From CAYGJN01 sp964350135 (GTDB taxonomy: Bacteria > Bdellovibrionota > Bacteriovoracia > Bacteriovoracales > Bacteriovoracaceae): a DNA stretch of 27,439 bases. Location of the stretch: assembly GCA_964350135.1 (NCBI GenBank), contig CAYGJN010000022.1, positions 1 to 27,439 of the forward strand, read 5' to 3'. The notes under the pieces are model-generated. The model was not told where the DNA came from. It ran no database searches and worked only from the letters and a program-made list of their open reading frames with translations. Shown one piece after another: positions 8,621-16,898 of this stretch. The translations under genes and the position numbers were made by a program. Every line of letters starts with the position of its first letter. Position 1 is the stretch's first letter.

Positions 8621-8857
8621 GTGAGCCAAATAGAATCAGAAATAATGTCAATGATTAAAGAGATGAAGCAACTTGAAGACCTTGACCCAAAAGATCTTTT
8701 AATCGACGAAGGTATTGTAGACTCCTTTGATATAATGAACCTTGTTAATCAAATGAATGATCAATTTTCTATTAATATTGACGGTGAAGACCTTACACCT
8801 GAAAACCTTGCCTCAGTTGAAACAATGACAAAGCTTGTTGAAAGATTAAAAGGCTAA
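8621..8857 (+). CDS. Acyl/peptidyl carrier protein
   Basis: This is a 78-residue acidic, helical protein of carrier-protein size. The 4'-phosphopantetheine attachment site is Ser35 in DEGIVDSFDIMNLV, matching the D-S-[L/F] consensus at the start of helix II. The GTG at 8621 is chosen because GGAG (8611-8614) sits 6 bases before it; a TTG at 8609 would overlap the formyltransferase gene and has no such site. One base separates it from the previous stop and one base from the next start, so it is firmly within the operon. It should carry the acyl group activated by the adenylation enzyme, after modification by a phosphopantetheinyl transferase encoded elsewhere. A DltC-like role or an O-antigen acyl-modification carrier are both possible. 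Confidence 0.88.
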   Translation: MSQIESEIMSMIKEMKQLEDLDPKDLLIDEGIVDSFDIMNLVNQMNDQFSINIDGEDLTPENLASVETMTKLVERLKG

Positions 8858-8858
8858 A

Positions 8859-9656
8859 GTGGATAAGATTTTTTTTGAAACAAATAATGGCCCCCTAACC
8901 CAAGAAGATTTTCTAAATTCTCTAAAATTAAGTGGTATCAATTATGGCGATACTGTCATGGTGCATACCCAAGTTTTCACTATTGGAAAACTCGCCAAAG
9001 CTATTACTAAAGAAGAACTTACAAATATGTTGATCGACTCATTGCTTATGAGTGTAGGGCCAGAGGGAACTTTAATTTTTCCTACTTTTAACTTTGAATA
9101 CTGTAAAACTTCCCATTTTGATTCTTATAAAACTCCATCAGCTATGGGGCTTTTATCAGAAGCTGCAAGGCTTAGGTCTGACTCAATAAGAACTGATCAC
9201 CCAATCTACTCTGTTGCTATTATGGGAAGTGACGCAGAAAGGTTCCATGGAGCAAGTCTTAAGACATGCTTTGGAAAAGAGTCTTTATTTGCTCAATTAC
9301 ATGAAGAAAATGAAAAAACAGGAAAGGTTAAATTTTTAACTATTGGAATTGAATCTCCTCCTATCGCTCTTACCTACGTTCATCATCTAGAAGAGCTACA
9401 AAATGTCCCTTACCGCTATCATAAAGATTTTAGTGGAGTAGATTTTTTTGTGAGAGATGAAAAAGTTAAAGTCGTCTACGACGATGTCGCTTGTTGGAAT
9501 CTTTGGAAAGAAAATAAAATTGAGAATTGTATAAATTTTGGTAACTCTATAATTTGCATGGTACCTGAAAAAGAGTTGTATGAGGTCACCATGAACAAAA
9601 TTGAATCAGATCCAGAGTTTCTTTGTAAAGGTGGATATAAAGGGAGCCCTTCATGA
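8859..9656 (+). CDS. AAC(3)-family N-acyltransferase
   Basis: The 265-residue protein matches the aminoglycoside 3-N-acetyltransferase (AAC(3), Antibiotic_NAT) family. It has GDTVMVHTQVF (30-40), a GPEGTLIFPTF strand (68-77), the stretch from TPSAMGLLSE through the conserved HP (114-115), and a YVHHLEE stretch followed by YRYHKDF. In glycan clusters such enzymes acylate amino groups on sugars rather than aminoglycosides. Placed directly after a carrier protein, it could use an acyl-carrier thioester instead of acetyl-CoA. That would put the aminoacyl or N-formyl-aminoacyl group on an amino sugar; this is inference from order and spacing. The GTG start has an AAAAGG site 5 bases upstream. The ATP-grasp gene begins in a 4-base ATGA overlap. 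Confidence 0.85.
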   Translation: MDKIFFETNNGPLTQEDFLNSLKLSGINYGDTVMVHTQVFTIGKLAKAITKEELTNMLIDSLLMSVGPEGTLIFPTFNFEYCKTSHFDSYKTPSAMGLLSEAARLRSDSIRTDHPIYSVAIMGSDAERFHGASLKTCFGKESLFAQLHEENEKTGKVKFLTIGIESPPIALTYVHHLEELQNVPYRYHKDFSGVDFFVRDEKVKVVYDDVACWNLWKENKIENCINFGNSIICMVPEKELYEVTMNKIESDPEFLCKGGYKGSPS

Positions 9657-10738
9657 AAACTATACTTATTACCTCTATGGGGGGAACTGGTAGTCGCAGT
9701 TTAGTAGAAACTATTCAAATGTTTGATAAAAACGGTGAGTATAAAATTATTGGTACTCATGCCATTCCTCTTGAACTCGTAAAATCAGATTTAGAAAATC
9801 TCTATCTTGTTCCAAAGGTTGCAGATCGTGATGCTTATATAAAGGCCCATCTAGATCTAATCGAAAAATTCAATGTGGATTTAATTATATGCAATAGTGA
9901 TAAAGAAGTGGCTGCAATGGCACCTTATCTCGATAAACTTAGCTGTGCTCACTTAATCCCTGATCCAAAAATTGTAGACACAGTTCAAGATAAATTTGCT
10001 CTGCATGCTATTTTAAAGAAACATGGTTGTAATATTATTCCCAATATTGAAATTGGTACACGAGCAGGTATTAAAGATGCTGTTGCCAAACTTCCTAAAG
10101 CTGAAAAGTTTTGGATGCGCCAAAAAGGCGGATCAGGATCACTCGGAGCGACTTGGTTGAAAACAGCTGAGCAGGCCGAAAAATGGGCAGACCTTTGGCA
10201 TGAACTTAGAGGCCTTAAGTATGAAGACTTTGTTCTTTCACCTTTTCTACCTGGAAGAGACTTCTGTGTGTCTGTTATATTTCAAGATGGAGATTTTTGT
10301 ATTGGAAAAGGTTATGAACGACTCAGCTACCTAGTAGGAGATATTACATTAAGTGGCATGGGCTCTACTCCAAGTAATGGAAAGACCGTTGATAATAATG
10401 AACCTATTGATATTTCGATTAAAGCAGTAAGAGCAGTTTGTGATGAGTTTAAAGTAAGGCCCCACGGACTTTACCAACTTGATCTTAAATGTGACGAAGA
10501 TGGCAAGCCTTATGTAACTGAAATTAATATCGGACGTTTTCCAATGACAAATCCGCATTTTGATCGCGTTGGTAAACATGTTCTTTTAGAACAATATATT
10601 AAAATGGCACTTGATAAATCTTATAAGCTTCCAAGAGATACTTATGATTTGGACCCAGGAGTTTATATTTTGAGAAGCGTTGATTTTCCCATTGTATTTG
10701 CAAGAGAGGAAAAAGTGCAAGGACTTCCAAAGGCCTAA
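9653..10738 (+). CDS. ATP-grasp protein (carbamoyl-phosphate-synthase-like ligase)
   Basis: The 361-residue protein has an N-terminal Rossmann-like half starting MKTILITSMGGTGSRSL and an ATP-grasp half. The nucleotide lysine and glycine loop appear as MRQKGGSGSLGA (155-166), and the metal ligands near 277-292 as YQLDLKCDEDG followed by TEINIGRF with Glu290 and Asn292. ATP-grasp enzymes form amide, peptide or ester bonds via acyl-phosphates. Set after the A/F/carrier/AAC(3) group, it may add a further amino acid or couple a carboxylate to an amine on the glycan precursor; the substrate is not deducible. It overlaps the preceding gene by 4 bases, and its stop shares a base with the next start (TAATG). 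Confidence 0.8.
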   Translation: MKTILITSMGGTGSRSLVETIQMFDKNGEYKIIGTHAIPLELVKSDLENLYLVPKVADRDAYIKAHLDLIEKFNVDLIICNSDKEVAAMAPYLDKLSCAHLIPDPKIVDTVQDKFALHAILKKHGCNIIPNIEIGTRAGIKDAVAKLPKAEKFWMRQKGGSGSLGATWLKTAEQAEKWADLWHELRGLKYEDFVLSPFLPGRDFCVSVIFQDGDFCIGKGYERLSYLVGDITLSGMGSTPSNGKTVDNNEPIDISIKAVRAVCDEFKVRPHGLYQLDLKCDEDGKPYVTEINIGRFPMTNPHFDRVGKHVLLEQYIKMALDKSYKLPRDTYDLDPGVYILRSVDFPIVFAREEKVQGLPKA

Positions 10739-12588
10739 TGAAAACTCATGTTCTAATAGAATCACTTTCAGGATTTAATAAAGCACTCCAGTCTGGAGCA
10801 AGCCGATCTGACAGGTTTTATACAAGCTCACCCAGCGTTTATGAAAATCTAATACGAGCAGAGATTGATGTAAGATGGTTAGAAAATAATCTTGACTCTG
10901 ATGACGGAAATAAAATTGGCCAGGCTTCACTAGAGATTATAAGAAATCTCAAATCAGAAATTGAAGCCCTTGCTCAAAAAATTGATGCGCCAGAAATTTA
11001 TAAATTTATGGCCATTGAGGCCCAAAGATTCCTCGCAACTTTTATTTTCAAACAATATATCTTTCACCTTTGGGAACAAAATACGAGAGGTGACAAAAGA
11101 ATGGTTCTTGGACTTCCAGAACTAACACCGGTAAATGGACCTCATTTTACCTTTGATACGTTTGATACTATGTATACTTTTATTGCCTCAAAAGAGAATT
11201 GCGAAAATCTTGAAATTATAGGTGTCCATAAAGGTAATATTAAAGAGCTCTACTCAGCTAATGATACAGTAACCTGGCAAGGTAGACTTCTTTCACTTTG
11301 TGATTTTTCATTATCACAAATATTTTTTAGAATTTTAAAGTTTGTATTCAAGGGGCGCAAAGTACAATTAGGCTCAGGCCCTCTTGTTAGAATTCTTAAA
11401 GAAAATGAACTGATAAGAGAAATGGTACCTCCTCTTTTATTTAAAGGAGCAGGTCTCTCATTTATTGATCCTCTTAAAACAACTAAACCTGAAGAACTTT
11501 CTCTTGGAAGTATTAACCTAGAAACAATTGGTCTTACACTGCATAAGCACGATATTCGAGTTAATATTGCTTTAACGACTGAGGTTTTCAGAAAACGTTT
11601 TGAATTTGTGACCCGCTATTGGCGCCCTTTTATGGATGCTGCTCATAAAAGAGTTAATCAATACTTAAATGAAAGCGAAAAACAAGTCATCGTCTCAAAT
11701 ACTATTGGTGGTCTTTCATCGGCATCACTTACCATTGCAGCTCAGAAAAAAAACATTCCTGTTCTTATTGCTGAGCATGGGGTTTCCTCAGGACTTTCAG
11801 AGTTTCATAAGGCCATTTTGGACTTAAGTGAAGTTAGCCTCTGTGATAAATATCTGACTTGTTCACAAAATGCAGCCAAGTTTCATGACACAGAAGTTAG
11901 CCTTAGAGGAAAATCTATTGTGGTAGGTCTTGCTAAACAAATAAGAACAACACCTTTGAAAAGCCTGCAACGACTCTTAGTAAGATCTGAGCTTAAAGCA
12001 AAGTCTAGTGACCGTGTTGTTATGTATCTTTCCAGGGCTATTCAAAATAATATGAGATTTCTTCCTCACTCTCCTGAAAACAATCAAGTTCATGAATTTG
12101 AAAAATCTATTATTACTAAAATCCTTCCCCATCTTAGAGGAATTCCGGTTGCAAAGTTTTATGACAATAGACGAGTTTTAGATCCACACCCTTTTGTTGG
12201 AAAATACAGGGCCAAAGCTCCCGTTGTTACCATTCAAGAAGGTGATTTTAGATTTTTAAGATCTGGAGCTGATATTATAATGATGAATTCTCCTATGAGC
12301 ACCATAGGCTGGGCCATGGGCTCAGGAAAGCCAATTGTATATATTGAACAACCCGGAATTAAACTTCTTCCCCATATCAAAGAACGATTTCAAGAATCAT
12401 TTTTCTACTTTGATGCAAATAAAGATGACTGGGAAAAAGAGATTGTGAGTTTTCTTAGTCAGCCCGATGAAGATATTTATAAGCTCTGGAAGTCAAAGAA
12501 AAAACAAAGAAGTGAATTCATGAAAGAATGCGCTTTTGGTCCTAAAAAAGCAGGGAAAAACTCAGCTGATTTCATTGTGAGTTTATAA
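10738..12588 (+). CDS. Large putative GT-B-like surface-carbohydrate biosynthesis protein
   Basis: This is a 616-residue soluble protein. The N-terminal 250 residues are helical and polar. The C-terminal part looks like a two-domain GT-B or CDP-glycerol-transferase-like fold: SNTIGGLSSASLTIAAQ and IAEHGVSSGLSEF (about residue 343 on), then VVMYLSRAIQNN as a second-domain first strand. Near 521-537, STIGWAMGSGKPIVYIE resembles the ST-x-x-EA-x-x-x-GKP nucleotide-end motif of such enzymes. It may belong to the uncharacterised surface-carbohydrate families first noted in Leptospira LPS loci, but I cannot confirm that. It probably transfers a sugar or sugar-like unit in the cytosol. Its 3' end overlaps the convergent DUF4910-type gene by 17 bases across a palindrome. 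Confidence 0.5.
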   Translation: MKTHVLIESLSGFNKALQSGASRSDRFYTSSPSVYENLIRAEIDVRWLENNLDSDDGNKIGQASLEIIRNLKSEIEALAQKIDAPEIYKFMAIEAQRFLATFIFKQYIFHLWEQNTRGDKRMVLGLPELTPVNGPHFTFDTFDTMYTFIASKENCENLEIIGVHKGNIKELYSANDTVTWQGRLLSLCDFSLSQIFFRILKFVFKGRKVQLGSGPLVRILKENELIREMVPPLLFKGAGLSFIDPLKTTKPEELSLGSINLETIGLTLHKHDIRVNIALTTEVFRKRFEFVTRYWRPFMDAAHKRVNQYLNESEKQVIVSNTIGGLSSASLTIAAQKKNIPVLIAEHGVSSGLSEFHKAILDLSEVSLCDKYLTCSQNAAKFHDTEVSLRGKSIVVGLAKQIRTTPLKSLQRLLVRSELKAKSSDRVVMYLSRAIQNNMRFLPHSPENNQVHEFEKSIITKILPHLRGIPVAKFYDNRRVLDPHPFVGKYRAKAPVVTIQEGDFRFLRSGADIIMMNSPMSTIGWAMGSGKPIVYIEQPGIKLLPHIKERFQESFFYFDANKDDWEKEIVSFLSQPDEDIYKLWKSKKKQRSEFMKECAFGPKKAGKNSADFIVSL

Positions 12589-13888
12589 ACTCAAGCACGC
12601 CTTCTTCATGAAGTTTATCTAAAACAGGCTTCATCTCTTTAGCTGATTTGTTAATTTTAAGACAAATCTCATAAAAGCTTTTAGATCCGTCTGAATAAGC
12701 AATTAAATTCATCATATCGTTTACATAACTTGGAGAAATTTTTGCTCCCAGAGTTGGGTATAAACCACGTTTTCCCATTTGAGGCTCACACATAACAGAA
12801 ACCTTAGGATAAATCATTTCATCAAACATTGGTGACTCAAGTTTTTCTATAGTTTTTTGGGCCAAATTAAATCCACCTGCCAAACCCTTAGGTGTTACTA
12901 CATTTTCAAGGTCATCTTTAGAGGTATGATATTCAGGATAATCCACATAACGAGATCTCATAAGACTTGCTATAGGAAGATCAACTCCTGGAGCGCAATA
13001 CTGTCTTTCATCTGAGCCCCGTTCTAAAAAGCTAAAACGCTTAAAGTTAGGATCAATTTCAAAAACTGCTTCAAGAGCTGCAAAATCAGCAATAGTATTT
13101 TCAGCTCTACTTGTTAGAACTGAGTAATGCCTTTCATCCCCAATGCAAGTGAGAACAAAACCAGCTTTAGTATAAGTTTTTAAATGGTCTATATTTTTTG
13201 AAAGATAAGTAATAGATCCAATAGTTTCAGGAACAAAAACAATCCTATATGTGTACTTTCTTTTTGAAAGTGAATTTAGCCAATGAGCAATAAAACTAGT
13301 AACTACAGGGCCAGAGGTTTCGTTATTCGCTAAACTTGGATGACAAATATAGGTTGAAAGTAAAACTTCATCAGAGGACTCACCAGGAATAACTAATTCA
13401 CCATAAGTTAAATTTCCTTGCTCGTTAAACTCTGAATCAATAACAACTTCATACTCTCCGTCTGGTAGACTCTGTAATTCATGGTCCGTTAGGCAAAAAC
13501 CCCATCTTCTAGCGTAATAAGATGTCACATAGGGAATGGCATGAGGGTTTCCCGGTAAACTATAGAGATGTTCTTTGAGTTCACTTAAGTTCATTTTTCG
13601 ATTAATTGGCTCTGAGTAACTCACCACATGAAGATTGCTATCTTTAAAAGAAAGTCGCTTTTTGCCATTGGGGTCAATAATATAAGCATCTGCAATATTC
13701 CACTCAGGAGGAACAGTCCAATCAAAGGCCTTTGTTCCAGATGAAACCTTTTTGATTGCAAGCTCTGGTAAAACTTCTTGGATAAGTTCCAAAGTTTTTT
13801 CAACTCCACGGCCAGTAATGCTTCTGTGAATGGGGAAAATTTTTTGAGCAAATTGGTGGAGTTCTTCTCCAGTATAGTTTAATTGCAA
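12572..13888 (-). CDS. DUF4910/DUF2172-type aminopeptidase-like protein with C-terminal winged helix
   Basis: The 438-residue protein has the layout of DUF4910 proteins: an N-terminal segment with IFPIHRSITGRGVEKTL (17-33), a small beta insert (DUF2172) around WTVPPEWNIADAYI, an M28-like metallopeptidase core, and a C-terminal winged-helix-like domain (about 355-438). Possible zinc ligands are visible as CHPSLANNETSGP, FVPETIGS, GSDERQY and EYHTSKDD. Relatives recur beside NeuB and cytidylyltransferase genes in polysaccharide loci, where their reaction is not established; hydrolysis or rearrangement of an acylated or aminoacyl sugar is a guess. The start is TTG with AGGG 6 bases upstream and a well-spaced promoter at 13919-13947. 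It is transcribed against both flanking gene runs. Confidence 0.8.
   Translation of the reverse strand: MQLNYTGEELHQFAQKIFPIHRSITGRGVEKTLELIQEVLPELAIKKVSSGTKAFDWTVPPEWNIADAYIIDPNGKKRLSFKDSNLHVVSYSEPINRKMNLSELKEHLYSLPGNPHAIPYVTSYYARRWGFCLTDHELQSLPDGEYEVVIDSEFNEQGNLTYGELVIPGESSDEVLLSTYICHPSLANNETSGPVVTSFIAHWLNSLSKRKYTYRIVFVPETIGSITYLSKNIDHLKTYTKAGFVLTCIGDERHYSVLTSRAENTIADFAALEAVFEIDPNFKRFSFLERGSDERQYCAPGVDLPIASLMRSRYVDYPEYHTSKDDLENVVTPKGLAGGFNLAQKTIEKLESPMFDEMIYPKVSVMCEPQMGKRGLYPTLGAKISPSYVNDMMNLIAYSDGSKSFYEICLKINKSAKEMKPVLDKLHEEGVLEFINSQ
12578..12593. repeat. 16-bp perfect palindrome at a convergent gene junction
   Basis: TGAGTTTATAAACTCA is its own reverse complement and contains the TAA stop (12586-12588) of the GT-B-like gene. 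As RNA it would form a 6-bp stem with a TATA loop on either strand. No T-run follows on either side, so it is at best a weak bidirectional terminator or a protein site. Confidence 0.45.
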
Positions 13889-13918
13889 ATTAGGCCCTAA
13901 ATGATTGGTTAAAGTCTA

Positions 13919-13947
13919 AATATAAACGTGGGTCACTCCCTTGGCAA
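13919..13947 (-). promoter_or_regulatory. Sigma-70-type promoter for the DUF4910-type gene
   Basis: On the minus strand TTGCCA (13947-13942) is followed by exactly 17 bases and TATATT (13924-13919), putting the start of transcription near 13912, about 24 bases before the TTG start. The same arrangement (TTGCC-, 17 bases, TATATT) occurs on the plus strand upstream of gmd. Confidence 0.55.
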
Positions 13948-13983
13948 TGACAGCACAATGGGGCTGATATAAGATGGAAGCCT

Positions 13984-16044
13984 ATGTTTACTGCTATTAT
14001 TCAAGCAAGATTTAGCTCTAGTCGCCTGCCAGGAAAAGTCTTAAAGACTCTACGCGGCAAGTCTATGCTAGAATTTGAACTTAATCGTTTAAAAAAATCG
14101 AAAAAAATTACAAACCTCATTGTGGCAACGAGTACTGATGAGTCTGACGATGCAGTAGAGGCCCTCGCAATAAAGTTAAGACTTAAATGTTTTAGGGGAT
14201 CACTTTTAGATGTGTTGGATCGCTTCTATGGGGCATCACAGCTTACAACTGATCCAAATATTATAAGACTCACTGGTGACTGCCCTTTTCACGACCCTGA
14301 ATTAATTGATGCTGCTCTTGAATATTTTGAAAGTACTGGATTAGATTTTTTAACTAATACTGTAGAACCTAAATTTCCAGATGGTTTTGATTTTTGGGTT
14401 TTTAAAAGAGAGTTATTAGAAGAGGCTTGGGCAAAAGCTACAAAATTTTCTGATAGAGAGCATGTGACAACCTATATGATCAATAATCGTGACTCTTTTA
14501 ATTTTTCTAACTATAGCGCTCAAAAAGACTATTCTCATTTGAGGTTAACAGTAGATGAAGCAAAGGATTTTGAACTCATTTCTAAAATTGCGGAATATTT
14601 TAACAATGATGATTTTAATTATAATGAGATCATCGATTTTCTTGAAAAAAATCCTGAGCTTGCCAAGAGCAATACTCAGTTTAAAAGGGATGAAGGTTTG
14701 GATAAATCAATTCAAAAAGATTCAAACAATCTTGACTACACTATAACAAAAAGTCTTGAAGCTTGTGAAAAGGCCAAGAAACTAATTTCTGGTCGCACAG
14801 GACTTCTTTCAAAAAGACCTGATATGTTTAGCGAAGGAGCTTGGCCTGGTTATTTTTCTAAGGCGCAAGGAGCTTTTGTTTGGGACCTAGATGATAATCG
14901 CTATATTGATATGAGTATTGGCGGAATTGGAGCAACAGTTCTAGGTTACGCACATCCAGAAGTTGATCAAGCTGTTAAAAAATCTATCGCAAATGGAGTT
15001 GCCAGTTCTTTAAATTGTATTGAAGAACTAGAGCTTGCTGAAAAATTAATTTCTCACCATCCATGGGCCAATAAAGCTCGCTTCACTCGCTCCGGTGGTG
15101 AAGCTATGACTGTGGCAACTCGAGTTGCTAGAGCTTATTCCAACAAAGAAAAGATTGCTTTTTGTGGCTACCATGGCTGGCATGATTGGTACCTTGCAGC
15201 CAATCTTACGAAAGACTCTTTGGGAGGCCACCTTCTTCCTGGTCTTGAACCACTTGGAGTACCAGAAAGCTTAAAAGGAACTGCTATTCCTTTTGGTTAT
15301 AATAATTTTACTGAGCTTTTAGATATAATTTCTAAAAATGAAATCGGTGCCATTATTATGGAACCGATAAGAAATATTGAGCCTGAAAATAATTTTTTAG
15401 AAAATGTTCGAAAACTGGCCACTGACAAAAATATACCTCTCATTTTTGATGAAATTTCTGCAGGCTATCGGATTAGAACCGGAGGAGCTCATTTAAGTTT
15501 TAATGTCATTCCTGATATTGCTGTTTTTTCAAAAGCAATTGGCAATGGCTATCCTATCGGTGCAGTGATTGGAAAGAGTGATTTCATGAACCCAAGTGAG
15601 AATAGTTTTATAAGTTCAACTTGTTGGACTGAAAGAGTTGGCCCCACAGCTGCTCTTGCTACAATAAACTTTTTTGAAAAAAACAATGTCGGAGAAAGAC
15701 TTGTTCTTTCAGGTGAAGCTATTCAGCTAGTTTGGAAAGAGCTCGCTCAGAAGCATGACCTAAGTATTCATATTGGAGGCTTAGCACCTCTTTCTCATTT
15801 TGCCTTCGATCATCAAGAGCATTTAAGTCTTAAAGCTCTCTATATACAATTTATGCAAGAGCAAGGATTTCTTGCATCTAATATTTTTTATGCAATGGAC
15901 TCTCATCTTCCATGGCATATAGAAGCCTATAAAGAGGCCACTGATCTCTCTTTTGAAAAAATTAAAGAAATTATAAATCAGAATAAAATCAATGAATCAC
16001 TAAAAGGAAAACCAGCGAATGCTGGGTTTAAAAGATTAACATGA
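13984..16044 (+). CDS. Fusion of SpsF-like cytidylyltransferase and class III PLP aminotransferase
   Basis: This is a 686-residue two-domain protein. Residues 1-230 form a CTP transferase of the SpsF/NeuA type: QARFSSSRLPGKVL (7-20), RLTGDCPFHDPE (95-106), DREHVT (157-162) and LRLTVDEAKDFELI (186-199). Residues 260-686 are a class III PLP aminotransferase like glutamate-1-semialdehyde aminomutase: TRSGGEA (368-374) for the PLP phosphate, Asp489 in IFDE for the pyridine nitrogen, and Lys517 in SKAIGNG for the Schiff base. One domain should activate an acidic sugar with CMP; the other should aminate a keto or aldehyde group, probably on the same sugar. The linker (about 231-259) is charged and there is no sign of a frameshift. 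The start has GGAAG close upstream; no clear promoter was found. Confidence 0.9.
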   Translation: MFTAIIQARFSSSRLPGKVLKTLRGKSMLEFELNRLKKSKKITNLIVATSTDESDDAVEALAIKLRLKCFRGSLLDVLDRFYGASQLTTDPNIIRLTGDCPFHDPELIDAALEYFESTGLDFLTNTVEPKFPDGFDFWVFKRELLEEAWAKATKFSDREHVTTYMINNRDSFNFSNYSAQKDYSHLRLTVDEAKDFELISKIAEYFNNDDFNYNEIIDFLEKNPELAKSNTQFKRDEGLDKSIQKDSNNLDYTITKSLEACEKAKKLISGRTGLLSKRPDMFSEGAWPGYFSKAQGAFVWDLDDNRYIDMSIGGIGATVLGYAHPEVDQAVKKSIANGVASSLNCIEELELAEKLISHHPWANKARFTRSGGEAMTVATRVARAYSNKEKIAFCGYHGWHDWYLAANLTKDSLGGHLLPGLEPLGVPESLKGTAIPFGYNNFTELLDIISKNEIGAIIMEPIRNIEPENNFLENVRKLATDKNIPLIFDEISAGYRIRTGGAHLSFNVIPDIAVFSKAIGNGYPIGAVIGKSDFMNPSENSFISSTCWTERVGPTAALATINFFEKNNVGERLVLSGEAIQLVWKELAQKHDLSIHIGGLAPLSHFAFDHQEHLSLKALYIQFMQEQGFLASNIFYAMDSHLPWHIEAYKEATDLSFEKIKEIINQNKINESLKGKPANAGFKRLT

Positions 16045-16898
16045 ATCGTGTTTTAGTATTAGGTGCATCTGGCCTTGTAGGACAAAACCTTTGTCATTAT
16101 TTAAAAAAATCAGAATATGAAATTCTTACTCATAGTTTTTCAAAAGATGGTTTTGATTATAAATTTGATACCTCAGATAAATCACAACTAGAAAAAATGA
16201 TCTTAGAGGCTAGACCTGATATTATTATTAATCTAGTTGCTCTTGCCAATGTGGATGCCTGTGAAGAAAGCCCCACCGAAGCGTTTAGACTTAATGTGAA
16301 AACATGTGAGAACTTAAGTACTATAAATTCTCATATTATTCACATCTCAACTGACCAAGTTTATGACGGTAATGGTACAGAGTTAAATAAAGAAGAAGAT
16401 GTCACTCTCTCAAACTATTACGCTTTTTCTAAATATATGGGAGAGCTTGTGCTCAGTAATGCAGGAGCATTATGCTTAAGATGCAATTTTTTTGGTCCAG
16501 CAATGGATGAGGCTAAAAAAGGCCTTTCAGATTGGCTCTTTGATAATTTCAAATCAAATACCGAAATTACACTTTTTCCAGATGTTTACTTCTCTCCTCT
16601 TTGCTTTGAGACTTTTTCAGAAATAATTTTGAGACTTATCCCCAATTTTAAACCAGGGGTTTATAACCTTGGCTCTCTTGAAGGTCTCAGTAAAAAAGAT
16701 TTTGCACTTGAATTTGCAAAAGTTTTAGAGTTTTCGCCTAAGTATATAAGTAAAAGTGTAAAGGACTCACACCTTAAAACCTATAGGCCTTCAAATATGC
16801 TTATGGACTCCACAAAATTTCAACAAACATTTAAATATAAACTACCCACTTTGAGAGAAGAGATAAAAAAAATGAGAGGTTATTATGAAGGTAAATAG
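16041..16898 (+). CDS. RmlD-like NAD(P)-dependent sugar reductase/epimerase (extended SDR)
   Basis: The 285-residue protein is of dTDP-4-dehydrorhamnose reductase (RmlD) length and layout. The dinucleotide-binding loop is GASGLVGQN (8-16). The ALANVDACE stretch (68-76) is the typical RmlD active-site block. STDQVYDG (103-110) and Tyr127/Lys131 in YYAFSK give the SDR catalytic residues. It should reduce a keto group on a sugar or sugar nucleotide in the cytosol. No rmlA, rmlB or rmlC is in the window, so dTDP-rhamnose is not the obvious product. A step in the acidic-sugar pathway encoded on either side is more likely. It overlaps the fusion gene by 4 bases and the NeuB-like gene by 14 bases. 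Confidence 0.82.
   Translation: MNRVLVLGASGLVGQNLCHYLKKSEYEILTHSFSKDGFDYKFDTSDKSQLEKMILEARPDIIINLVALANVDACEESPTEAFRLNVKTCENLSTINSHIIHISTDQVYDGNGTELNKEEDVTLSNYYAFSKYMGELVLSNAGALCLRCNFFGPAMDEAKKGLSDWLFDNFKSNTEITLFPDVYFSPLCFETFSEIILRLIPNFKPGVYNLGSLEGLSKKDFALEFAKVLEFSPKYISKSVKDSHLKTYRPSNMLMDSTKFQQTFKYKLPTLREEIKKMRGYYEGK

Noticed and set aside
13941..13973. TTGGCA with TATAAG as a plus-strand promoter for the fusion gene
   Set aside because: The spacing is 21 bases and the -10 would be about 10 bases from the ATG, leaving almost no leader.
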